Source: Lachnospiraceae bacterium
GTDB lineage: Bacteria > Bacillota > Clostridia > Lachnospirales > Lachnospiraceae
Direction: 5' to 3'
NCBI GenBank assembly: GCA_022510745.1
Contig: JAFLSY010000001.1
Span: forward strand, 170,942 to 234,941
DNA: 64,000 nt
In this document: in pieces, positions 52,320 to 60,624 of the stretch
Layout: every line of letters starts with the position of its first letter
Position numbering within the stretch: position 1 is the first letter of the stretch
Made by a program: the position numbers and the translations under genes
The notes under the pieces: generated by a model
Seen by the model: the letters and a program-made list of their open reading frames with translations, nothing else
The model's database searches: none
Told to the model about the DNA's origin: nothing

Positions 52320-54854
52320 ATGAGAACATTGGAACAGTATACAGTAACGGGCATGAGCTGTGCCGCCTGCAGCGCCCGGGTGGAAAAGGCGGTAAATGCT
52401 GTGGCAGGCGTGAGCACCTGCTCCGTCAATCTGCTGACAAACAGTATGGGTGTGGAAGGAAGCGCCTCCCCGCAGGAAATCATTGCGGCGGTAGAAGCCG
52501 CCGGTTACGGGGCAGCTTTAAAGTCCTCAGCAGGAAGTAAAAGGCAGGAGGATGCTGCAGAGGACGCCTTAAAGGATAAGGAAACGCCCCTGCTGAAAAA
52601 GCGGCTGTGGGTATCCTTGGTATTTCTGGCAGTTCTGATGTATCTGTCCATGGGGCATATGATGTGGAATTGGCCCCTGCCTGCTTTTTTTACGGGGAAT
52701 CATGTAGCCATGGGCTTAGTACAGCTATTACTCACTGCTATTATCATGGTGATCAACCAGCGCTTTTTTGTAAGTGGCGCGAAGTCTTTATGGCATCGGG
52801 CTCCCAATATGGATGCACTGGTGGCCTTGGGTGCGGGAGCAGCCTTTATTTACAGTACTTACGCCCTCTTTGCCATGACTGACGCACAGGTAAGGGGCGA
52901 TATGGCAGGCGTCATGGCCTATATGCATGAGTTTTATTTTGAATCGGCGGGCACGATTCTGACCCTGATCACATTGGGTAAAATGTTGGAGGCCAAATCC
53001 AAGGGAAAAACCACCAATGCATTAAAGGGGCTGATGAAGCTGGCCCCCAAAACGGCGGTGATCCTAAGGGATGGAAAAGAAACAGAGGTTCCTATTGAGG
53101 AAGTAAAGGAAGGGGATACCTTCGTAGTACGGCCCGGAGAGAATATTCCCGTGGACGGTGTGGTGATAGAAGGAAGCAGTGCCGTCAACGAAGCGGCCCT
53201 GACCGGAGAGAGCATTCCCGTGGATAAGGAAGCAGGGGATAAGGTATCCGCAGCTACGCTGAACCAGTCCGGCTTCTTGACCTGTAAGGCCACCCGAGTG
53301 GGCGAGGATACTACCCTGTCTCAGATCATCAAGATGGTCAGCGACGCGGCGGCTACCAAGGCGCCCATTGCCAAAGTAGCTGACAAAGTTTCAGGCATTT
53401 TTGTACCTACAGTCATTGCTATTGCTGCAGCCACCATTCTCATCTGGCTTCTTGCAGGAGAAGGCGTGGGCTTTGCATTGGCAAGAGGCATTTCCGTTCT
53501 GGTGATAAGTTGTCCCTGTGCGCTGGGCCTGGCAACTCCCGTAGCTGTCATGGTAGGTAACGGCGTAGGAGCAGGAAACGGTATTCTCTTTAAGACCGCC
53601 GTATCCTTAGAGGAAGCGGGTAAAACGGAAATCGTAGCCCTGGATAAGACGGGAACGATCACCAAGGGAGAACCGGTGGTGACGGATATTCACCCTATGG
53701 AGGGTATCAGTGATAAAGAACTGTTGGAGCTGGCGTACACTTTGGAGCAGAAGAGCGAGCATCCGCTGGCGAAGGCCATTATCTTAAAGGCGCAGGAAGA
53801 GAATCTGACTGCTTTTGCCCTGCAGGACTTTAAGGCCCTGCCCGGCAACGGATTACAGGGTGTTTGTGAGGGAAGCAGCCTCTATGGCGGTAATCTTTCC
53901 TTTATTTCCCGGTTTGCGGAAGTAGGAGAGGAAGTTGATCAGTTGGCAGGAGAGCTGTCCGCACAGGGAAAGACCCCTCTGTTTTTTGCAAAAGAGAATC
54001 AGCTCTTAGGTGTCATCGCAGTAGCGGATGTAATAAAAGAGGACAGTGCCCAGGCGGTGAAAGAACTGCAGAATATGGGTATCCGGGTAGTCATGCTGAC
54101 CGGGGATAATGAACAGACCGCCAAAGCCATCGGCGCTCAGGCCGGTGTGGATGAAGTCATAGCGGGCGTATTGCCCGACGGCAAAGAAAGCGTAATCCGT
54201 TCCCTGCAGAAGCAGGGCAGGACGGCCATGGTAGGAGACGGCATCAATGACGCTCCAGCGCTGACCGCTGCCAACATCGGCATTGCCATCGGTGCGGGTA
54301 CGGACATCGCCATCGATGCCGCCGATGTCGTACTGATGAAGAGTCTGTTAAAGGATGTACCGGCGGCCATCCGCCTAAGCAGGGCGACCCTGCGCAATAT
54401 CCATGAAAACCTGTTCTGGGCATTTATTTACAACATTATCGGTATTCCCTTGGCAGCAGGGCTGTGGTATCCTATCTGGGGATGGAAACTCAATCCCATG
54501 TTCGGTGCAGCAGCCATGAGCTTATCCAGTTTCTGCGTGGTTACCAATGCGTTAAGGCTGAATTTATGTAAGCTCTACGATACCAAAAGGGATGAAAAGA
54601 GAAAGCAAAAAATGAAATCAAATAAAGAAAAGGAGAACAAAACAATGGAAAAAACAATGCAGATTGAAGGAATGATGTGCGGACACTGCGAGGCAACGGT
54701 CAAGAAAACCTTAGAGGAACTGCCCGGTGTAAGCGAGGCTCTTGTCAGCCATGAGCAGGGCACGGCCCGCGTGGTGCTGGCAGAGGAGGTATCCGATGAT
54801 GTCTTGAAGAAGGCTGTAGAGGATAAGGGATATACGGTGAAGGAAATAAGCTAA
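52320..54854 (+). CDS. copA: Copper-exporting P1B-type ATPase with N- and C-terminal HMA domains
   Basis: An 844-residue Cu(I) efflux pump. N-terminal HMA with GMSCAAC (Cys14, Cys17); eight membrane helices; ion-binding CPC (398-400); phosphorylation motif DKTGT (Asp442); GDGINDAPAL hinge. After the last helix comes a Lys-rich linker (KRDEKRKQKMKSNKEKENK) and a complete second HMA domain (MMCGHC, Cys787, Cys790). Most CopA proteins end before such a domain, whereas free CopZ chaperones look just like it. An internal AAAGGAG plus ATG sits exactly at the junction (see the next entry). The frame starts 19 bp after csoR. Confidence 0.95.
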   Translation: MRTLEQYTVTGMSCAACSARVEKAVNAVAGVSTCSVNLLTNSMGVEGSASPQEIIAAVEAAGYGAALKSSAGSKRQEDAAEDALKDKETPLLKKRLWVSLVFLAVLMYLSMGHMMWNWPLPAFFTGNHVAMGLVQLLLTAIIMVINQRFFVSGAKSLWHRAPNMDALVALGAGAAFIYSTYALFAMTDAQVRGDMAGVMAYMHEFYFESAGTILTLITLGKMLEAKSKGKTTNALKGLMKLAPKTAVILRDGKETEVPIEEVKEGDTFVVRPGENIPVDGVVIEGSSAVNEAALTGESIPVDKEAGDKVSAATLNQSGFLTCKATRVGEDTTLSQIIKMVSDAAATKAPIAKVADKVSGIFVPTVIAIAAATILIWLLAGEGVGFALARGISVLVISCPCALGLATPVAVMVGNGVGAGNGILFKTAVSLEEAGKTEIVALDKTGTITKGEPVVTDIHPMEGISDKELLELAYTLEQKSEHPLAKAIILKAQEENLTAFALQDFKALPGNGLQGVCEGSSLYGGNLSFISRFAEVGEEVDQLAGELSAQGKTPLFFAKENQLLGVIAVADVIKEDSAQAVKELQNMGIRVVMLTGDNEQTAKAIGAQAGVDEVIAGVLPDGKESVIRSLQKQGRTAMVGDGINDAPALTAANIGIAIGAGTDIAIDAADVVLMKSLLKDVPAAIRLSRATLRNIHENLFWAFIYNIIGIPLAAGLWYPIWGWKLNPMFGAAAMSLSSFCVVTNALRLNLCKLYDTKRDEKRKQKMKSNKEKENKTMEKTMQIEGMMCGHCEATVKKTLEELPGVSEALVSHEQGTARVVLAEEVSDDVLKKAVEDKGYTVKEIS
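54645..54854 (+). CDS. Possible internally started CopZ-like copper chaperone (in frame with copA)
   Basis: AAAGGAG at 54629-54635 stands 9 bp before the ATG at 54645, inside copA and in the same frame. Translation from here gives 69 residues, MEKTMQIEGMMCGHCEATV onward, exactly one HMA domain and the usual CopZ length. What is seen is a good ribosome site and a domain-exact start. That it is used is inferred, by analogy with E. coli copA, which makes a chaperone from the same gene by frameshifting. Alternatively the site is a relic of a former separate copZ that fused to copA by loss of a stop. Confidence 0.5.
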   Translation: MEKTMQIEGMMCGHCEATVKKTLEELPGVSEALVSHEQGTARVVLAEEVSDDVLKKAVEDKGYTVKEIS

Positions 54855-54880
54855 GACAGGGTTTAGTTAGGATTTAAAGA

Positions 54881-54923
54881 CTGCCACAAATCTTGAAGGA
54901 TTTAAGATTTGTGGCAGTTTTTC
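54881..54923 (+). terminator. Terminator of the copper operon
   Basis: ACTGCCACAAATCTT / AAGATTTGTGGCAGT, a 15-bp perfect stem with a 9-nt loop and T-run. Confidence 0.95.
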
Positions 54924-55375
54924 TATAAGTGAATACTGAATTTGAAGGACATTTGCTGAGAAAGGGATTTATCCACCCTATTTGTTATTGTCGATAAATG
55001 TAAATATTTGTCGAGGATATTACATTGGTCATGAGGAACTCTTATGGTACAATGAAGCAGTACATACAGATAAACTATTCAAAATATAATATGGAAAATG
55101 TGTAATCTTGGAAGCATCCGGGACTTTGTCAAAGCCACAGAATTCGCACAAGTGCTGGGAATGCTGGAGGAAGATAAGGCGCAGGGAATCCGTGGGGATG
55201 GAAAAGAACTTCTGGATAATAAGAGACCAAAGGATGCTACATAAGTTCTGTTTTAGCAAAGAAACAGGCCCGAATTTATACGGGTTCTGGCGTTTCACAA
55301 ACGTTTAAATAATACTGCGAAAGAGAGGTGAAAAAATGGGTAGCGTATATGCAGGAACTTCGTAAACATGATAGG
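54924..55375. other. Gene-poor stretch with possible gene remnant
   Basis: No convincing complete gene. In one plus frame from 55102 to about 55240 the sequence reads like coding DNA (NLGSIRDFVKATEFAQVLG, then EEDKAQGIRGDGKELL) before in-frame stops; this could be a decayed ORF. A short plus-strand ORF at 55108-55308 in another frame is Trp/Cys-rich and looks random. The boundary marks the shift to the accessory region. Confidence 0.4.
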
Positions 55376-55400
55376 AAAGTTCTCCTTGCGGAGAACTTTT
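55376..55400. terminator. Hairpin at the left side of the IS91-type element
   Basis: AAAGTTCTCC, TTGC, GGAGAACTTTT: a short perfect stem with T-run (plus) and A-run, so usable from either strand. It may be a terminator, or part of the element end. Confidence 0.6.
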
Positions 55401-55449
55401 GAATGGAAAAGCACGCCAGTGGCGGGCACAACGAAGCAGATGTTTCCGG

Positions 55450-55632
55450 TCAGAAGATATAAAAACCTTCCGCACCAAAAACATCCTCATCGTCTTCGTT
55501 TAAAAAGTAATCCATATCCAGAAGGTCATCATCGCTCATTTCCCTGATGTCCTTTACGGTCATACCTTCCGGTGGATTTTTCGTGTACTTTGCCCTAAGT
55601 TCCCCTGGCTGTTTATCTATGTGTGTGCCCAC
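55450..55632 (-). CDS. Small acidic ORF downstream of the IS91-type transposase
   Basis: 60 residues, GTG start at 55632, 9 bp after the transposase stop on the same strand. The Asp/Glu-rich C-terminal half (MSDDDLLDMDYFLNEDDEDV, then FGAEGFYIF) is unlike a random ORF. A start at the internal ATG (55563) is also possible. Probably a companion gene of the element; function unknown. Confidence 0.5.
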   Translation of the reverse strand: MGTHIDKQPGELRAKYTKNPPEGMTVKDIREMSDDDLLDMDYFLNEDDEDVFGAEGFYIF

Positions 55633-55641
55633 CGTTTTTAG

Positions 55642-56877
55642 TTATCTTACCACAGACGGAGGAAACTGTAAAAGATTACGTATAGGCAGGAGAACGGCAG
55701 CTGTGGGCTTTTGACATTGCCCTTTTGTAAATTCATCCAGAGGAACATGGTGGTGATTCTGATAGAGTTCCATGAATTTCATGGTGGCTCCACAGCATGG
55801 GCATCCCAGTGGGTCATGCCCAAAGGACGAGAGCATGCAGTCCCGCCAGCGGTTAAAGGAGAGGAAGATTTTCTGTTTTTCTTTTGAAATGGCACGGTTG
55901 AGTTTTTTGTCATCGTCCAAGTGTCGGGCATAGATGCCGTAGTAACGAATTTGCTTGAAATGTTTTTCGGGGATATGCTGGATGAGCCGGTCAATGAAAT
56001 CAAGGGCGAGGATGGTCTCCACAACGAGTTTGTCATCCTCATGACGGTTATAGTAAAAGGTGACCATGTGTCCATCATATTTATCAATGCGGGAAGTAGC
56101 GATGACGGGTCGTTCAAGATAGCGTCCGATGTATTTGGAGACAATCTTCGGGTCGCACTTATTGGGTTTGGCGTGGACATAGAAACCGTTTTTGTGGTTC
56201 CTATAGATGGAAGCTTTTACTTTTTTGAAGCCAGGTCCGAGCTTAGGCTGGAGTTCATTCAGGAGAGCGGGCTGAAAAGTATCACGCAGAAAACGGTAGT
56301 TGAAATGAGTCTTAGAGCGCCATCGACCACTGTTACCAATGCCGCCTTCGGAAAGAAGGCAGTGGATATGAGGGTTCCATTTGAGGTCACGTCCAAAGGT
56401 ATGAAGGACACAGATAAAACCGGGAGTAAAGCATTCGAATTTGTTATCATTAAGGAACATACGAAGGATGATGCTGCTGACAGCGGAAAAGAGACAGCCA
56501 AGCAGGGAGCGGTCAGCGAGAAAGAAAGGGCGGAGTTCTTTTGCAATGGTGAAGACACAGTGACGGTGCTGTACGTTCAAAATTTTAAAGGACATGGAAG
56601 TGGTACGATCAATAGAGTATTTAGTGCCACAGGTGGGACAGAAACGGCTGTGGCAGCGGAAAGGGACAAATTTAAGTTCGCCACATTTATCACAGCCATA
56701 TATGGCACCGCCGAAAGAAGGGTCGGCGCAGTTAAGCATCCGGTCAACATTCCAGATGACAGACCGACGTGGATGAAGGATATAAAGCATTTCTTCATAA
56801 TGGTCATTAAAGATGTTCTGAAGGATGTTCGTAAGACTATTATGAGGGATTTGGCAACAGAAAGCAACCCCACCCAT
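55642..56877 (-). CDS. IS91 family transposase
   Basis: A 411-residue rolling-circle (HUH, Y2) transposase. N-terminal zinc-binding domain (GCDKCGELKFVPFRCHSRFC, then PTCG), HUH motif in LKWNPHIHCLLSEGG, and the tyrosine pair in SKYIGRYLERP (Y-x3-Y), followed by a second Cys pair CPCC near the C-terminus. Appears intact. The ATG at 56877 is preferred to the one at 56916, but neither has a good ribosome site. The long plus-strand ORF opposite is its shadow. Confidence 0.9.
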   Translation of the reverse strand: MGGVAFCCQIPHNSLTNILQNIFNDHYEEMLYILHPRRSVIWNVDRMLNCADPSFGGAIYGCDKCGELKFVPFRCHSRFCPTCGTKYSIDRTTSMSFKILNVQHRHCVFTIAKELRPFFLADRSLLGCLFSAVSSIILRMFLNDNKFECFTPGFICVLHTFGRDLKWNPHIHCLLSEGGIGNSGRWRSKTHFNYRFLRDTFQPALLNELQPKLGPGFKKVKASIYRNHKNGFYVHAKPNKCDPKIVSKYIGRYLERPVIATSRIDKYDGHMVTFYYNRHEDDKLVVETILALDFIDRLIQHIPEKHFKQIRYYGIYARHLDDDKKLNRAISKEKQKIFLSFNRWRDCMLSSFGHDPLGCPCCGATMKFMELYQNHHHVPLDEFTKGQCQKPTAAVLLPIRNLLQFPPSVVR

Positions 56878-56975
56878 CAAGATTGAGGGGCAGGGGAGTT
56901 GAAGTGCTGCAGGCATTTTTACAAAAATTTAATATACTATTAATAAACGTTTTAGTTATGAATGGAGGATGTAAT

Positions 56976-58127
56976 ATGAAAAGATTCAGTAGAATTCTGT
57001 CCGTTTTATCTGTGCTGATATTGTTTTTTTTAATTAGTACTACTGTAGCGGCTGATACTAAACCAACCGAAAATGTTGTTTTTTTTCTGCCAGATGAAGT
57101 GTATAATGATTTAACAGAAAATGAAGAAGTGAATCTTGAGTTATCTCGCCAAAGTGCAGCCCTGGTTGAGTATTATGAAATTACCAGTCAGTTGAAAGAG
57201 GATCAATTGGGCGGGGCGTTCTTTGATGATAGTGGGATACTACATGTCTTGGTTACAAATGATATTGCAATCATTTCAGAGAGTGATAACATTTGTTATG
57301 AGCTAGCTGTATATTCATATGCCCAACTTGAGGATTTTCAGAAAAAAATAATCGACCAACGTGAAAATATTGGATTCGATGCATGTGGAATAGATCAAGA
57401 AGATAACAAGGTTGTTATTTATAGTGCCAATAGTCTGGATATGGATTTATTATATGAGATTATACCGAATGATTCCGTAAAAATCATCAAAGATGATCAA
57501 GTTATGATCAATTGTGCAACGGAGACCGTAGTACCTGGTAGCAAAATAAATGATACAACAAGTGGCCATTATGGTTCTGTATCCTGTGGCGTGGTTTGGG
57601 ACAATTCAACCTCTAGTAAAAAATATGGATTTATGACTGCTGGCCATTTGGGTGAAGTTGGAGATAATATGTCATATAATGGGACAGCAATGGGAACTAT
57701 GACCGTAAAACAGGAGAGTGGCTCTGTTGATGCAGCTCTTATTGAAAGAGGTCAAAACAACAATTATTTTAAATTTTCGAACACCGTTTATGATGGGAAG
57801 GTTTTTGATTACAATGGAGGCCCTTTCCCTAAGAATACAGTGATCTATGCTTATGGTGCTACTACAACGTATGTCGATGGAAAAGTAATAACAGGTAAGA
57901 TTACAGATACAAGTTTTTCAGGAACATTTGATAATATCTATTTCACAGGATTAATTAAAACTGATGGAACTTCACAAAACGGTGATAGTGGGGGACCTGT
58001 CATAACATCGTATTCAGACAACTATGCTATCATAGGTATTATAAAAGGAACATCAAACGGCAATATGGTCTATGTGAATATGCAGGAAATAAAGACCGCC
58101 TTTGACTTAAATGTTATGAATCCATAA
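56976..58127 (+). CDS. Secreted trypsin-like serine protease
   Basis: A 383-residue exported protease. Signal peptide of ~27 residues ending STTVAA; a ~160-residue propeptide-like region; chymotrypsin-fold domain with His in MTAGHLG, Asp in SVDAALIE and Ser in NGDSGGPV, in the order of family S1 and closest in look to bacterial S1 enzymes with a long pro-region. The ATG at 56976 has GGAGG 7 bp ahead; the upstream in-frame extension to 56883 is rejected. AT-rich compared with the core genes, which suggests transfer. It likely forms a unit with the next gene. Confidence 0.9.
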   Translation: MKRFSRILSVLSVLILFFLISTTVAADTKPTENVVFFLPDEVYNDLTENEEVNLELSRQSAALVEYYEITSQLKEDQLGGAFFDDSGILHVLVTNDIAIISESDNICYELAVYSYAQLEDFQKKIIDQRENIGFDACGIDQEDNKVVIYSANSLDMDLLYEIIPNDSVKIIKDDQVMINCATETVVPGSKINDTTSGHYGSVSCGVVWDNSTSSKKYGFMTAGHLGEVGDNMSYNGTAMGTMTVKQESGSVDAALIERGQNNNYFKFSNTVYDGKVFDYNGGPFPKNTVIYAYGATTTYVDGKVITGKITDTSFSGTFDNIYFTGLIKTDGTSQNGDSGGPVITSYSDNYAIIGIIKGTSNGNMVYVNMQEIKTAFDLNVMNP

Positions 58128-58140
58128 CGAGGAGATATTC

Positions 58141-58563
58141 ATGACAAAAAAAGTAATGGTTTTCGTTCTCTTTCTTATGATAATATTTGTCTTATGTGTT
58201 GTTTTTGGGAAAACACAAAAGCATAAACACGAAAAAGCTGAAGATGAAGGGTTTAACGGAGACGGTACAATTGGTATTGTGATTGCATTAGATTTAGATG
58301 TTAAGAAAATTGATATTTGTATTTTTAATAATAGTGATGCGCCTATAACTTGTGGTCTTTCATATGAGGTACAGGTTTTTCAAAATAACAGGTGGGAGTT
58401 GTATGCGAAGAGCGAAAATATAAATTCAGTTGGCATTGAGATAAAACAAGGTAGCCAATACTCGCAACTTGTGGATTTAGATTTGATTGAAAGCGGGACT
58501 TATAGAATCGTAAAGAAAGTAGGAGATAAGACGTATTATTCCAATGAAATTACAATTAAATAA
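58141..58563 (+). CDS. Membrane-anchored Ig-like domain protein
   Basis: 140 residues: one N-terminal helix (VMVFVLFLMIIFVLCVVFG) as signal anchor, a His/Lys-rich linker, and a beta-sandwich domain (IDICIFNNSDAPITCGLSYEVQVFQNNRWELY) resembling the bacterial Ig-like Big_14 type. 13 bp after the protease with its own GAGGAG site. It could be a binding partner or inhibitor of the protease; that is inferred from position only. Confidence 0.75.
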   Translation: MTKKVMVFVLFLMIIFVLCVVFGKTQKHKHEKAEDEGFNGDGTIGIVIALDLDVKKIDICIFNNSDAPITCGLSYEVQVFQNNRWELYAKSENINSVGIEIKQGSQYSQLVDLDLIESGTYRIVKKVGDKTYYSNEITIK

Positions 58564-58714
58564 TGTATAAAAGATATTTTTACAATATACACTATCTTTA
58601 TTAAAATAATGCAAGTCATTTTACTATTCACAACAATCGGTATATGCTGGTTGAATGTAGCTTAATTCGTAGAATAGGTGTATATCCAATTTTTTGAGAA
58701 ATAGCTGTAGAGTT

Positions 58715-58750
58715 ACCTGCACCGACTGTGGAGTTGGTGCAGGTTCTTTT
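58715..58750 (+). terminator. Terminator after the protease unit
   Basis: ACCTGCACC (58715-58723) / GGTGCAGGT (58736-58744), then TCTTTT. Confidence 0.7.
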
Positions 58751-58797
58751 ATGTGGGGCATGACCCTGTTGAGCACGCAAGTGTGCGAAATATTAAC

Positions 58798-58814
58798 CAC
58801 CTGCTATGCAGGTG
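58798..58814. repeat. Short hairpin CACCTGC-TAT-GCAGGTG
   Basis: A 7-bp perfect palindrome with a 3-nt loop. It repeats the CACCTGC/GCAGGTG motif of the preceding terminator and has no T-run. Confidence 0.6.
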
Positions 58815-58862
58815 TGACAACAGCAGCTTTAGTTTACAATAAAAAACCTCCAATGTTATATT

Positions 58863-59262
58863 TAGTACAGGTCCGCCAACTGTACTAGAACAAAGGAGGT
58901 ATCCAAAGTGGATATAAATAGTTTATCACATACAAGATGGAATTGTAAGTATCATATTGTGTTTGCCCCGAAATTCAGGAAATAGCGTATGGGTAGTTAA
59001 AACAGGACATAGCCAACATGTTGAGTCCCCTGTGCTAAAGATAGTGGAAGCAGAAGTATGTCCGGAACATGTGCATATGGAGATACCGCTGAATATAGCA
59101 GTGGGAAGTTTTGTAGGGTATCTGTAATGGGTTATGGGGAATTGGTATGATGTATTAAATATATGTATAAAGATCGTTGGATGAAAGCATTATGAATAAC
59201 AACGACGGAAATACGCTGGAAATAATAGGGGATGAAAGAGTGGTTATTGATTTTATATCATC
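58863..59262 (+). mobile_element. Decayed IS200/IS605-type element (left end)
   Basis: TAGTACAG (58863-58870) / CTGTACTA (58880-58887) is a hairpin directly ahead of the tnpA remnant, where IS200/IS605 elements carry the subterminal hairpin recognised by the HUH transposase. The right end cannot be identified. Between 59116 and 59262 I see only unrecognisable remnants. Confidence 0.6.
58908..59127 (+). pseudogene. IS200-type tnpA remnant
   Basis: AAGGAGG (58893-58899) and GTG (58908) start a frame reading MDINSLSHTRWNCKYHIVFA then PKFRK, the typical IS200 TnpA N-terminus, which hits a stop at about 58983. After deletions another frame reads IVEAEVCPEHVHMEIPLNIA then VGSFVGYL and stop, corresponding to the HUH region (HVHM) of TnpA. 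The catalytic Tyr region is missing. Inactive. Confidence 0.85.
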
Positions 59263-60603
59263 ATGTGGAAAAATATGTCAATACTAATAGTATTTACCAA
59301 TTTTACTATTGATACAACAATAAGTTCGGATAATGTGTTAAAAACGATAGGACTTATTGGCTCGGCTATCGCTTTTTATGGACGTTTATTTTGGGAATAA
59401 AAACTTTTAAAGATACTGCTAAGGATAAGCGGGATAAACAAATATCTGAATATATTTCATTGTTTGCGGATGAGAATAGAGTAAAGCCTATAAGCGGAGT
59501 AAATGGACTGGTACATCATGCAAACCTTACATTTAACGAACTGTTTTATGTTTGTGCAACAGAAAAGGACTCCTTCATTCAGGAGCTTATTTACAATGCA
59601 TTAGAAAGTATATGTATCAATAAAAAGGCAGATTGTGTAAAAATAATAAGTTTTTGGTACAATACTGTTTAAAGAAAAACATATTACCTGTAAAAGTGCC
59701 CGGATTTATTGATAAAGAACATCTGTTGGATGTTCTTAGGAGAGGAAATACCGAAACACGAATTGAAATAGAAATAAACAGTGGGAAAAGAAGCCTTTTA
59801 TACAACGATGCTGCAGAAATCAGAAACTATGCGGCACTTTCTTCTCAACTATTGGCAAAAAGTTTAACAAAGATATCAAATGAACATCTGAAAGATGTCA
59901 TGTTTTTGGATTCAAGTCTTTATGGAGCCTTCTGGAAAAAGTACCGATTGGAAAATGCGGTATTATTGCATAATATATGGGACGCATGCAAAAGGAAAGG
60001 GAAACATTATTGGAGAGGTATACTTATGGGATAATGATTTTTATGGCAGTGAGTTTACAGATATGGATTGCTGCAAAATTTACTCTTATAATACACATTT
60101 ACGAAATTCAGTTTTTATAAGGCTGTCCATTAGAGGGACTAGATACCCATCAGACAAGAAATTATCAACGGCTAATTTACAACGATCGGTTTTTGAAGAA
60201 AATATCTTTAATATGAGTAAGTTTTACTCTGTCAAAATAGAAGATTGCAACATGACGAAGGTAGAATGGAAAGGGTGTACACTGAAAGACGTTTCTTTTG
60301 CTTCTATGATGATTAAAGAAAATGACTGGTCCGGCACAAAAGCAGTGGGATGTAGTTTTATACATATTGGATCAAATATAAGCAGATTTCATAGCGAATT
60401 TCTTCAGTGTAATTTTGAGGATGTAAAATGGGGAGGAAGTAATCTGCGGGGTACCAAGTTTAAAGAGTGCACTTTCAAGAAAGTAGATTTTAAGGGGGGC
60501 AGATATAAAAAATGTGCTTTTTGAAAATTGTACATTTGTAGAGGGTAAAGATTTTAAGGGAGCCAAAAATAATGACAGCATTGTGATAATAGAAGATAAA
60601 TAA
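59263..60603 (+). pseudogene. Pentapeptide-repeat membrane protein, four frameshifts
   Basis: Five overlapping frames join into one protein. Segment 1 (from 59263) has a membrane helix ending IGLIGSAIAFYGRLFW. Segment 2 (59391-59640) continues GIKTFKDTAKDKRDKQ. Segment 3 (to ~60000) continues NNKFLVQYCLKKNILPVKVP. Segment 4 (to ~60495) and segment 5 (to the stop at 60603) hold A/C-x-[FL]-x-x pentapeptide-type repeats (CNFEDVKW, NLRGTKF, CTFKKVDFKGADIKNVLFENCTF). Each break is at or beside a homopolymer: GGG near 59396, AAAAA near 59638, GGG near 60001, GGGGGG near 60494. The start is uncertain. Inactive as read. Confidence 0.8.
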
Positions 60604-60624
60604 TATGGGATTGGAGTTGAGGAT

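Larger units (their letters stand above)
55440..56930 (-). mobile_element. IS91-type insertion element (ends approximate)
   Basis: Defined by the transposase and the companion ORF. IS91 elements have no long terminal inverted repeats and make no target duplication, so the exact ends cannot be read here. The flanks are an apparently decayed stretch on the left and the protease gene on the right. Confidence 0.65.

Noticed and set aside
55108..55308. 66-residue ORF as a gene
   Set aside because: Trp/Cys/Arg-rich random-looking sequence without ribosome site; another frame of the same DNA looks more like decayed coding sequence.
55921..56886. 321-residue plus-strand ORF
   Set aside because: It lies opposite the IS91 transposase, whose zinc, HUH and tyrosine motifs show the true frame; the plus ORF has no recognisable motif.
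58694..58888. 64-residue plus ORF
   Set aside because: It covers a terminator and hairpins and resembles no protein.
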